Source: Bacteroidales bacterium (GTDB lineage: Bacteria; Bacteroidota; Bacteroidia; Bacteroidales; P3). From it: a DNA stretch of 33,448 nucleotides. Location of the stretch: NCBI GenBank assembly GCA_017480145.1, contig JAFVBF010000064.1:1-33448 (forward strand). The letters run 5' to 3'. Positions 16,801-23,282 of this stretch are shown piece by piece. Position 1 is the first letter of the stretch. Each line of letters begins with the position of its first letter. The position numbers and the translations under genes were made by a program. The notes beneath the pieces were generated by a model. It was given only the letters and a program-made list of their open reading frames with translations. It was not told where the DNA came from and made no database searches.

Positions 16801-18999
16801 AGGAGGCACAGTGTCCAGATATACATCTGAAGAGGTTAGGTTGTTTCCTCTCCAATAAAAACTATCGCAGTTGGTGACAGTATCTGAGGAGATAGAAGCA
16901 TTATCTATTGTAAGATATAATGTATCGATGGAAGGGCAACCCGCAGCATTACTATAACGATGGATATATGTTCCACTATTACTATAAGTCTCACTATTGG
17001 CAGACCACTGGAAACTATCACAAGCTGTGGTTCTGGTCATCGTTGTATCACCAAGGCAGACCGGGGTGTATTCCTCTGTACAGAACTGGAAATCGAAATC
17101 ATAATATTCGTTCTCTCTCAAAAGGAAATAGAATAATGTGTCATTCGTCGTGCTAAGCGTCGTAACCATATACTGCCTTGATAGCGTCGTAGTCTGATTA
17201 CAGTAAAATCTGGTTGCTTCCTCGGCACGAATAGAAATCCAAAAATCACGTCCTGAAGTTATTTCATAAGGGGTTGTCAAAGTCACAGTCTGGAGACCCT
17301 CATTAGCGGCATAGTAATCCTGAGTGTAGACCAAAGAGCCTAAAACAGAAGGATCATAGTAATCGCCTAAGGATGTCTGCAAACGTTCTGTAAGCTGTCC
17401 ATCCTCGTATATATGTATTTTAAAATTCTTTGAGGCCTGGGTAATCCTGAATTGAATCTGATATACCCGATAGCCTGTGGCGAAATTACCTATGGCCTCA
17501 GGACGGACGATTACCTGACCATTTGCCATGATATTGATATGGGTGGGCGTACTGATATTATTACCATAACACCCTTCAGGAGATGGAGTGCCATCAGGCT
17601 GATAAAGGAGCAACGTATCATAAACTCCATCATGAGAAAAGACAACCTGCCCAGTACGACTGGATCCCGAAGTGTTGTGTCGGGCAAAAATCCGTATTTT
17701 TGTCATTGTACCACTGCCCGCTCCTTCATAAGAGCTGAACGACAACCAAGGGTAATCGTGAGGAGCATAGACATGCCAATTTTCACTTGAGTGGGAAGAG
17801 CTAACCACCCAGCAGTCGATAGTATCACCCCAACGGGACAACTCTGTAGCAGAAGGGGTGACAACAAATCCGTGCGATAACGGACGGATTCCTACTATGG
17901 CTAAATTATCCTGATTAAAGGTATTGGAGTTGTTGCTGCCTATACCGCCACCACCTGGATTGAGAGCGCCTATCTGAAAATATCCATCATAACTACCCCC
18001 CCAGCCCCAATTGAAGTGGAAAGCCCCCAAATTGTCATAACCGTCGCAGATAAAAGCATGACCGGCATCATCATCGTAGCCAGCATAAAACACCGGACGC
18101 CCAGCATCAATCTCGTCCTTCAGTAACTGAGTCCACGTGGATGAGTTATCTTCATATCTTTTTAATGATAATCCCTCTCTAAAACTGAAATTTTGAGTGA
18201 GAGCGGTCAGCACTGCCGTTGGCATGGCACTGCTGCCACCATTGGCATTAAGGCCAAATGTGGTTGAAAGACTAACCCCGCAATGGTACATGAGCTGAGC
18301 CACGGCAGCCTTTTCAGCATCGGAACTGGCAGAAGAAAGCGATAATGGCATGTTTCTCCAGCGATACTGCGTGCTGCCAAAATTGGCACTCAACATCTGA
18401 CCAGAACCTGCATCGAAGTAGTTTTTACCTCCCGTCCCAGTTATCGGGGACTTCCAATAGCGCATAATCTGCGCCAATGCCGTTGCGGTACATCCCGTAA
18501 CTGTAAGTTCGCCACCAATGGAAGGACAACTGTCGTTATAGAAAGGGCTTTGATTCCATCTGGTCTGAACCAGCGGGCCAACGATGCTATAGGAGGAAGC
18601 CCCAGGACTCCGCAATGGGCGAAAATGATAGCCAGTAGAAGTATCGCTTGCAGCAAGATAGGCTACCTGTTCATCATAGGACTGAATCCATGCTGCGACA
18701 GAGGATGGGATAGGCAATGTAAATGAATTTTGAGCAGAGTAGCCAAGGACAGAGACTGCGGCATCATCAGTAGATAAAACAACAAAACCTCTGCCGCTGG
18801 AGGGAGAAAAAATGTAGAGGTTGTCATAACCTGCAGCGTCAGCAATATTATGGAAAGAGGCGGTATCGGAAGGATTGCCGCCTATGGATACAAACGTCTG
18901 CTGAGCCTTACGCCTGGCCTGCTGCGGAGACACGGGGGAGGCCCACATGCCTTGTATAAAAAATAAGAAAGAAAGAATATAGAGTATTCGTGATCTCAT
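7837..18999 (-). CDS. Giant T9SS-secreted C10 cysteine protease with about 49 Cys-rich repeats
   Basis: A 3720-residue secreted protein. The signal peptide spans about 1-20 and a SpeB-type prodomain about 21-125. The C10 peptidase spans about 137-375, with oxyanion Gln150 (W-N-Q), catalytic Cys170 (T-G-C-T-A-T-A), His314 (G-H-A-F-I-C-D-G-Y) and the N-W-G-W-G-G segment (330-335). A BACON-like domain (about 378-475) follows. A domain of about 170 residues occurs twice (about 476-645 and 1013-1210), flanking repeats 1-7; repeats 8-48 follow to about 3320. Each unit is about 51 residues with two Cys (C-D-S-x-x-W and G-C-D-S-x-x-x-L). A Fib_succ_major-like domain (about 3320-3585), a 49th repeat and a T9SS type-A sorting domain (last 75 residues, ending K-V-V-I-A-R) complete it. 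It is probably anchored at the cell surface as a protease on a long disulfide-rich stalk. The substrate is unknown; the protease resembles SpeB and Prevotella interpain A. Confidence 0.88.
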   Translation of the reverse strand: MRSRILYILSFLFFIQGMWASPVSPQQARRKAQQTFVSIGGNPSDTASFHNIADAAGYDNLYIFSPSSGRGFVVLSTDDAAVSVLGYSAQNSFTLPIPSSVAAWIQSYDEQVAYLAASDTSTGYHFRPLRSPGASSYSIVGPLVQTRWNQSPFYNDSCPSIGGELTVTGCTATALAQIMRYWKSPITGTGGKNYFDAGSGQMLSANFGSTQYRWRNMPLSLSSASSDAEKAAVAQLMYHCGVSLSTTFGLNANGGSSAMPTAVLTALTQNFSFREGLSLKRYEDNSSTWTQLLKDEIDAGRPVFYAGYDDDAGHAFICDGYDNLGAFHFNWGWGGSYDGYFQIGALNPGGGGIGSNNSNTFNQDNLAIVGIRPLSHGFVVTPSATELSRWGDTIDCWVVSSSHSSENWHVYAPHDYPWLSFSSYEGAGSGTMTKIRIFARHNTSGSSRTGQVVFSHDGVYDTLLLYQPDGTPSPEGCYGNNISTPTHINIMANGQVIVRPEAIGNFATGYRVYQIQFRITQASKNFKIHIYEDGQLTERLQTSLGDYYDPSVLGSLVYTQDYYAANEGLQTVTLTTPYEITSGRDFWISIRAEEATRFYCNQTTTLSRQYMVTTLSTTNDTLFYFLLRENEYYDFDFQFCTEEYTPVCLGDTTMTRTTACDSFQWSANSETYSNSGTYIHRYSNAAGCPSIDTLYLTIDNASISSDTVTNCDSFYWRGNNLTSSDVYLDTVPPIGTNVCDSIYVLNLTIHQSSLTNDTLISCEAMPAHWSVNDSTYAVSTDDTASFLNQWHCDSLITLHFVLSGPQSSDTQAVTTSDTTWHNIYCATSGLYIDTMHNIFGCDSIVMLQLCIGGDCQYGDTVASECDSFVWYGTTYKNSTELAWHTLSNAASTGDSIVTLHLTIRHSSFSIDTHEACVSYRWPISGNTYGASNYSATWNLGSSNAVGCDSSIHLHLTIHQPNTGIDHQAACGSFTWVDGITYVEDNRTATYDTVNQWGCDSVATLHLALYDCASDWNVSESGCFGGNSRQRTLTLYAGDQLIVRPERFGHFATGGFLKSLKFETLDDNAAYPRSFTIKIYEDCFPDASLSTSGVTTDVNGVLGSLVFSQTYVADSFGLQEVHIAPSYAVKTGRTFWVAIEVSQQTYFSCDKVDGGMVPLTDYPVMDALPQDYLTVSISGGVPTLKYFYMMSGGTPSSVQQYGVDVNMQFCVSCDNDSTVFETICDNNFPYDWNGVNLTDAGTYTQTLTNVYGCDSIVTLHLSARNADTVSEHRLACDSLDWQGTYFYASLYDTLFLSNQAGCDSLLIRDFSIGYTSVDTVVDTACDSYVWNYVTYMSSLSRTDSLLSVQGCDSVATLYLTVYYSDRNVSYDTACDAFFWAETDSSYQQSTIDTARYLNQQKCDSLYVLNLTIHPTTEGIDTISACDSLIWVNGYTYYRDTLGIRHTHHGINQYGCDSIVSLSLSIHHVSDTTSQSVITCGSYHWDNDSIYVLSTIDTHTFANQYGCDSVSVLALQLLIRDSIVDDITACDSYTWLNGETYTSDTLLSLWFTNRYDCDSIRTLNLTMHHSSTFLDAHVECDIYKWPVNDKTYLSTYIDHETLVNAEGCDSLVTLHLTLGHTFEGTINDTVCDSLLWGDGNTYYADAIPTHTFITREGCDSTVTLNLKVYHSNTGTDLLTVCDSLLWIDSVTYYTDNDSATFTIANHHGCDSLVTLALTVAHPDSGIAVISECDSLTWIDGNTYAEDNDTATCHISTYLGCDSLVTLHLSLRHSSTGTDTHTVCDSLTWIDGHTYMRNTHTVTHTVANAQNCDSVVTLNLTVLHSDTVTETRDVCDSLLWRDGNIYTEDNDSALYTLTNRYGCNRYIVLNLSVRRSTTFIDAVTTCDSLLWMDGETYVENDSSATYTMSNAVGCDSLITLNLFLLHSAIVDSIHSACDSVLWSQTGLTYYESGLYDDTLTTSEGCDSIRRLSLAMHHTDSSIDYRTGCEIFIWSNGRGYTQDDDTSIRVLHNQYGCDSVVTLHLTLDHHTATPDIVSACDSFTWGDGITYAVDTTLTKTFSSRYGCDSTVTLTLSLRHSTSFTDYQHSCESFVWTNGREYLSSFTGTQTQTNAQGCDSLITLFLTLGHHNTDTVYQTVCDSLSWIGNRTYTTSGTIIDTLVNASGCDSVVVLFLTVKESSSSDFFDTACDTYVWAENGITYTDDDVATRVYTNAVGCDSLRTLHLKVYHSVVDTVRDTACDTYTWTNGRTYRNNNDSDTQAFHTVDGCDSTLLLNLIVYKSNRAIENQTVCRSFVWSDGNTYTNDTSVIDTFPNIYGCDSVVTLRLNVITSVSIPDTRTACDNFTWIRTGDIYIRDTTVHDTITNATACDSIYTLILYVKKSTTATDVQMACHHYVWMDSNVYYKDTVGAIHRMPNSAGCDSVVVLNLSIFQADVSRDTQVVCDTFFWTDGIAYTSSTVATQNLINVHGCDSLAMLYLTVNHSDSTIDSHEVCNTFSWHGDTYTYDTIGATRTLTNRYGCDSIATLALTVHYSDTVGDTHTVCDSYVWSNATTYTMSTNAVSQTLTNMFGCDSVVHLMLTVHYSDTVADTQIVCDSYTWSTGIIYTTSIDTTKTFVNQSGCDSVVSLSLTVNYSNFLTDTHIVCDTFVWTQHDGLTYTLSNYTARDSNLNIYGCDSIWALKLTVHHRDSVSDSLIACDSLRWRDGITYYDTCDTASVLLSNQYGCDSVIMLSLIMHKTDTTGDTNIACDNFLWIDSVTYTLDTVTSYTMDNQYGCDSVIMLVLTVNHSDTIRDTQQVCDTLLPYVWLDTSLSVAGLVEKNYTNMFGCDSVLTLQLDVEHCDPVCVDAYDTSLAIVCDYYFWGGTNILSSGLYTRTVHGAIFGLCDSIYTINVTVNYSSYDTISTDGCNSVYHDGIDYYSDTVLIDTFSTVAGCDSLELLYINVFHSRISIDTFSACDSILIDSTYYYSSSVLDSVLRDVNGCDSTYRRVLLVRQSSKGIYDTAVCDSVWYFKNDYTKSDTIFVGVEPYDTIINNYIELYTQTDTVLIHSGINSEGCDSATIVRLNISYSYLSITDTAVCDSLLWYGLRYDSTGVFDQSLNISSNTCDSTARLFLTVHYFSDGDTFARSCDSMVWYGAVLDSSDIYHHTLVDSNVYGCDSNLYLHLSIFASTEGDTLASACDSLSWYGMTISDTTTTYSYVMPNANAVRCDSTIYLRLTLLSSSSSDSFNNVCDTFRWFGTLLSSATDTHSHTLLNHQGCDSLITLHLTVRRSTVGVESGEACGYYLWHGFRLEESGEAYDTLFGANAVGCDSICRLYLTIDSQGVGSLNGVFEIDHDRRIAFSSGNLQYLPSAMQWRFAEHQYDYVGNVNGDVFDYYLGWIDLFGWATSGYHNPTDAYNQYYQPYSVESDRGYGPAAGGVAPDLTGISSNYDWGMYASISNGGNAAGQWRTLSTEEWQYLLYNRVDAFGKRALALVDSIPGLVLLPELWRLPDGCSFVSGVDTSYGTNNYTLTQWSLMEEAGAVFLPAAGMRIDSTVSFLGQTGHYWLSQHYGKHLAYAIGFTNFGVQIDSYERSTGFSVRLVKDVSGETLPCATFGDTCVLFSGRFVWHGMVYEQPGDYSYLMPNANSAGCDSTAVLHLATNPAEVGVRGIIENNARVWASGRSIVVADAEGQSLQVYDVAGRLILSESRVSSKQVSYPMSSAGVYMVKVGASVAHKVVIAR
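9040..17045 (-). repeat. Tandem repeat array of about 150 bp per unit coding for C-D-S-W modules
   Basis: Reading the protein, I count 48 consecutive units here (a 49th lies after the next domain), interrupted once by a non-repeat domain at about 15370-15939. Units are 49-54 residues with a few longer ones: number 39 is extended, and number 43 has about 20 extra residues. Conserved positions are C-D-S/T, Trp at about position 6, Tyr at about 12, G-C-D-S at about 28-31, and L-x-L before a Ser/Asp-rich link. Units 16-21 and 33-35 are more alike than the rest, suggesting recent local duplication. At DNA level the copies have diverged strongly, so the protein pattern is under selection. Confidence 0.85.
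15370..15939 (-). repeat. Second copy of a domain duplicated within the giant protein
   Basis: This encodes about 190 residues starting G-C-F-G-G-N, with V-R-P-E-R-F-G-H-F-A-T-G, T-I-K-I-Y-E-D, V-L-G-S-L-V-F-S-Q and T-G-R-T-F-W-V-A-I. The segments align in order with copy one. It splits the repeat array after unit 7, as if a block of domain plus repeats had been duplicated. Boundaries are approximate. Confidence 0.7.
17060..17573 (-). repeat. First copy of a domain duplicated within the giant protein
   Basis: This encodes about 170 residues starting G-C-Y-G-N-N, with V-R-P-E-A-I-G-N-F-A-T-G, K-I-H-I-Y-E-D, V-L-G-S-L-V-Y-T-Q and S-G-R-D-F-W-I-S-I. It is beta-rich in appearance and jelly-roll-like by inference. 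The same series occurs at 15370-15939. Boundaries are approximate. Confidence 0.7.
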
Positions 19000-19102
19000 A
19001 TTAACGTTATTTCAAGTTCGTATATGGGATTTCTTGTTTTCATTTCACGATTCATTAGTTAGCATCAAGGCCCTGTTGAGTTAGAGAGTGTGAGATATTG
19101 TG

Positions 19103-22100
19103 CTATTCAGTGACAATGACCTTGCGGGCCCCGAATTCTCCTACCTTGACCATATAAGCCCCCTTGGCGGGTACCTGAAAAGAAGCACGAGATGTCGAAA
19201 TGCGAGATTCGGAGGCGATAAGCCGCCCTGTGACATCATAAATACGAAGCGGAAGACCTTCGGCACCAGCCACGATGACATTGTGAGGGGCAGCCCAAAC
19301 CTTGACATTGCTACGGTCAATGGTGCTGATGGCGGTTGGAGACTTGATGGTAAGATGGAGAACCACGGTACTATCACAGCCTTCGGCATTGGCATTGGCC
19401 AAAAGATGAGGATAGTCGCCAGACTCGTAATAGGTAGTGCCAAACCATGTAAGACTATCGAAAACCGCTATAGTGGTATCGCCATAGGTGGCACATGGCT
19501 GAATGCCATTAGTGACATCGTGCACCAATCGCACCGAACGTCCGATGCTGCGATCCAACGGTTCGACACTGACACGAGAGCGCTCAATGACAAACACATA
19601 AGCATCACTTGCATCATAGTGACGAGAGGACCAATAATAACCATTATGAGCCACCATGCTGACGGTGCTTTCGGAACGGAGTCCCGCTGCTGGCAAGAAG
19701 ACAGCCCCAGCAGACTCCATGCTGAGCCACATGGCAGCGGAATAGACATTGGTTTCATAGCCCAAATTGCTTCCCTCGGAGAAACGTATTCCTGTGGGCT
19801 GTGCCCAACTTTCTGGAAGAAGTATTACACCAGGGACACCTGCGACTGTGGCCAATGCACGCTTATTGACAGCCTTGTCACGATAGAAGAGAAGGTACTG
19901 CCATTCGTTCTCTGTAAGTGTACGCCAACGTCCTGCGGCATTGCCTCCATTACGAATAGCACAGTAGATACCCCAATCATAATTGGAGCTTACACCATCG
20001 AAGTCAGCATTGACAATGGATGTAGATGGTCCATAGCCATGGGAGTTATCTTCAGCGACAGTACTGGAGACCATGTCGAAGGGCATATAGTGGACATTGT
20101 GGGGATCACGAGGGTTATGATAGCCCGAGGCCCCCCATCCAAAGAGATCTATCCAGTCCATATACTCGGCAGAGGCACTAATGTTAGTAGCTCCAATGAT
20201 GTCATACTGATGAGCTGCAAAGCGCCAAATACTGGAATCAGGGCGATACTGTAGGTTGCCGGCGGAGAAACTCACCAGAACATTGTCGTCCACAGCGAAT
20301 ACGCCGCTCAAAGAGCCCTTGCTTTCTGCAACCAGCGTAAGATGAAGCACCACCACGCTATCACAATTTACCACATTTGTGAGTGTGTCGTAGGTTTCAC
20401 CTTCATGGGTAACAGTATATCCATGCCAGATATAGAAACCTGAAGCTGTGGCCGACTCGTCAGAAGAGGAGGAACGCCGAACACTAAGCGACAATGTCAC
20501 AACACTATCGCACCCGAAACTATTGACTATCGTGGCCATAGTTACCGTGTCTTCGGTATAATAAGTGCCATTCCATAAGATACCATCGCATACATCAGCC
20601 ATGGTGTCGCCTACAGAAGTATATCCAAGAGCAAGTACAAGCATAATGGAAGAATCACAGCCTGCCTCATTTTGCACAGCAAGCGGCTGAGGATAACTGC
20701 CCGAAGCATACCGATAGATGCCGTTCCATAGGAAGCTATCGCAGGCAGTAACAAACGTATCAAACTGGGTGCTACGAAGAATTGTCAAATCAAGAGCCAC
20801 ATTAATATTGCAGCCCACCTCATTCACATCGATAGGATGATAGTAACGACCCGAAGCAGACAAAGTGTCGCCATACCATAGAAGCGTGTCGCAGACAGAA
20901 GCAGAAGAATCATTATTGGTACTTTGCTTAACCGTAAGGTTAACCGTGATAACACTGTCACACCCCACCGCATTGGGGATCGTGACAAGGGCTACTCTGG
21001 TTGTGCGAGAATAGACACTACCACCCCATACCAAAGAGTCGCACACAGTAGAATCACAAGCGCCACGTGAAGACTTTTTAATATCAAAGTAAATATGGGT
21101 GATAGAGTCGCACCCGTTGACATCGCGAGCAGAAGTATTACGAGATGTATTGGAGCGAAGCACATTGCGCATGAATATGACACTATCGCAGGCGACAACC
21201 GTATCGTAAGCATCCTCTTGAATGGGGAACACCGTGATGACAACCTGTACGGAACTATCGCAACCATAGATAGAGGTATATGTGGTGTCGAAGAAAGACG
21301 TATCGCTGGTGTAGATGGTGCCCCGGAACGCGACACTGTTGCAAGCCTTAGCCGCAATGGTGTCAATATACTCATGGCCTATGGCAAGATCAAGGACATA
21401 TATGCTGTCGCAACCTTCTGACGCAACCCCTTCAACAGCGTGCTCATAGAATCCGGAAACCAAAAGGGTGCTGTCATACCAATAGTAACTGTCGCAGGAT
21501 AGTACAGTTATTGTATCATATATATCATAGCAAAGCGGAGGAACAATCGTATCTATAGGCTCGGGGGATTCAGTGGTATCCCAGTAAGCGATAAAAATGG
21601 AATCTGATGACACCAAAACTCGACGGGGATTGTCGGTCACACCATCCTGCCAACGAACAAATAGAAATCCATCGGAAGGGATGGCCCTTAGAACGATTTC
21701 GGATCCCTCATCAAAACTGCCACCACCAGACACCGTGCCCATATCCTCATTGTCGGAAAGAACCTGAATCTCGAACTGCGAAGACATGCCCAACTGAGTG
21801 AATCTGATTTCGTGCTGCTGGTCACCCTGTCTAACGGTAATCCTGACTGTACGGGGAGAAGATGCAGGGTTGGTATCGGCAATGACCAGAAGACGAGAAA
21901 GAGTTCCCTCGCCAGGTCCCATATTGGAATCGAAGGTTACCCAATCGTCTGATCCAGAGACTGACCAATCGTCTGCAATATGAGCTGCGCCGCGAATCCA
22001 GATGGACAACGTATCACCAAAATAAGAAAAGATGCTATCCTTAGCCGAGACAACAAGATTTTCGACTACCGGATGGATTCCCATAATGGCTTTAACATTC

Positions 22101-23239
22101 GCATTGTACGTGTTGGTTGTATTTTCGTCATATCCTCCATTCTGAGGTTGCAGGCTGCCGACCCGATAAAAGCCATCGGCAACACCTCCCCAGCCCCAAT
22201 TGAAATGGAAAAGTCCCTCACTATCATAGCCGTCACAGACTAACGAATGTTCAAACTCACGAAGGACATCCCAACGACCATTAGGACTATCGTAATCATA
22301 AACACTGTCGCCACCATAATAAAGCACCGGACGCCCCTCATCTATCTCCTGACGTAGACTCTCTTCCCAACCCTCAGTATCGTAATCCCTAAAATAAAGC
22401 CATGACGGCTCGTCTATTAAGTAATCAAAATGAGCCGCAAAAGCATCATATACATCAATTTCGTTACTATAGACAGCACTATCGACTGAGTCATTTCGAG
22501 CATAGCCGGGCATCTTGACGCTGGCATCGCAAAAATATACTAATTTCGCAATCTCATCTTTCTGTTCAATACTGTTAGCAGAAGATAGCGAGAGTGGCAT
22601 TTTCCCCCAATCAAAAGAAATCGTAGAGAAATCGACAGAGACCGTTCCAAAAGGAGTGTCCTCGCACTGTTCCTGCCCAACTCCAACTGAGGGATAATTC
22701 CAATAGCGCATAATCTGAGCCATGGAGGTGGCCACACTTCCCGTAAAACACTGCAGAGCATCTAACTCAGTAATGGAGCCACTGTATGGAGATACAGGCC
22801 CCCAAGCAGAGGCGAGCAACGGACCCACCACTTCATAAACGCCCTTGGAAGGCTTAGAGACACTTGTTTTCTTAGACGATGGGGGAAGACTATGTTTTTT
22901 TATAAATGAAATTTCGTCATCATAAGCCTGTATGCGGGAACGAACAGGCTCTGGCATCGGCAGTTGAAATTTGCCAGAGGCGGAATAAGCCAATACTGGA
23001 TAGGTGCAGTCATCAGCAGAAAGAATCACGAAACCACCTTCGTCGGACACATATATGTATAAATTGCGAAATCCCGCATCCGAAGCGATTTCATGAAAGA
23101 CAACATCCGAAGACCGCCCCCCAATCAATAGATAAGTTTTTCGCGCTTGCTGCTCAGCCTGCCATGGAGATATAGGATTGGCAAGGAGCATTGTATTAAA
23201 CAGAAAAAGTATCGTTATAAGGGAGAATCGCAATTTCAT
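19103..23239 (-). CDS. T9SS-secreted C10 pseudopeptidase with Cys-rich repeats
   Basis: A 1378-residue paralogue of the giant neighbour. The signal peptide spans about 1-20 and the SpeB-type prodomain about 21-130. The C10 fold spans about 138-395 and keeps His331 (E-H-S-L-V-C-D-G-Y) and N-W-G-W-G-G. However, Ser168 (codon AGT, 22736-22738) stands where the giant protein has catalytic Cys170 (TGT), and Pro148 stands where the oxyanion Gln should be. Both changes together argue that it is proteolytically dead. A BACON-like domain (about 395-485), an InlB B-repeat-like domain (about 488-555), eight C-D-S repeats (about 575-975), a Fib_succ_major-like domain (about 976-1241), a ninth repeat and a T9SS sorting domain ending K-V-I-V-T-E follow. 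It begins 43 bp after the 875-residue gene with no promoter evident in the gap. It may bind substrate or regulate the active paralogue (inference). Confidence 0.87.
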   Translation of the reverse strand: MKLRFSLITILFLFNTMLLANPISPWQAEQQARKTYLLIGGRSSDVVFHEIASDAGFRNLYIYVSDEGGFVILSADDCTYPVLAYSASGKFQLPMPEPVRSRIQAYDDEISFIKKHSLPPSSKKTSVSKPSKGVYEVVGPLLASAWGPVSPYSGSITELDALQCFTGSVATSMAQIMRYWNYPSVGVGQEQCEDTPFGTVSVDFSTISFDWGKMPLSLSSANSIEQKDEIAKLVYFCDASVKMPGYARNDSVDSAVYSNEIDVYDAFAAHFDYLIDEPSWLYFRDYDTEGWEESLRQEIDEGRPVLYYGGDSVYDYDSPNGRWDVLREFEHSLVCDGYDSEGLFHFNWGWGGVADGFYRVGSLQPQNGGYDENTTNTYNANVKAIMGIHPVVENLVVSAKDSIFSYFGDTLSIWIRGAAHIADDWSVSGSDDWVTFDSNMGPGEGTLSRLLVIADTNPASSPRTVRITVRQGDQQHEIRFTQLGMSSQFEIQVLSDNEDMGTVSGGGSFDEGSEIVLRAIPSDGFLFVRWQDGVTDNPRRVLVSSDSIFIAYWDTTESPEPIDTIVPPLCYDIYDTITVLSCDSYYWYDSTLLVSGFYEHAVEGVASEGCDSIYVLDLAIGHEYIDTIAAKACNSVAFRGTIYTSDTSFFDTTYTSIYGCDSSVQVVITVFPIQEDAYDTVVACDSVIFMRNVLRSNTSRNTSARDVNGCDSITHIYFDIKKSSRGACDSTVCDSLVWGGSVYSRTTRVALVTIPNAVGCDSVITVNLTVKQSTNNDSSASVCDTLLWYGDTLSASGRYYHPIDVNEVGCNINVALDLTILRSTQFDTFVTACDSFLWNGIYRYASGSYPQPLAVQNEAGCDSSIMLVLALGYTSVGDTMADVCDGILWNGTYYTEDTVTMATIVNSFGCDSVVTLSLSVRRSSSSDESATASGFYIWHGYTVTHEGETYDTLTNVVNCDSVVVLHLTLVAESKGSLSGVFAVDDNVLVSFSAGNLQYRPDSSIWRFAAHQYDIIGATNISASAEYMDWIDLFGWGASGYHNPRDPHNVHYMPFDMVSSTVAEDNSHGYGPSTSIVNADFDGVSSNYDWGIYCAIRNGGNAAGRWRTLTENEWQYLLFYRDKAVNKRALATVAGVPGVILLPESWAQPTGIRFSEGSNLGYETNVYSAAMWLSMESAGAVFLPAAGLRSESTVSMVAHNGYYWSSRHYDASDAYVFVIERSRVSVEPLDRSIGRSVRLVHDVTNGIQPCATYGDTTIAVFDSLTWFGTTYYESGDYPHLLANANAEGCDSTVVLHLTIKSPTAISTIDRSNVKVWAAPHNVIVAGAEGLPLRIYDVTGRLIASESRISTSRASFQVPAKGAYMVKVGEFGARKVIVTE

Positions 23240-23282
23240 ATATATTGTTCTAAAAGTTGATTACTCGCGATAATATAGGCAT

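Noticed and set aside
9040-17045. CRISPR array suggested by the regular repeats of about 150 bp
   Set aside because: The repeats are in frame, conserved as protein rather than DNA, and lack short identical direct repeats with unique spacers.
19100-20254. Plus-strand 384-residue ORF opposite the 1378-residue gene
   Set aside because: It lies entirely antisense to a well-supported sorting domain and Fib_succ-like domain and shows no recognisable features.
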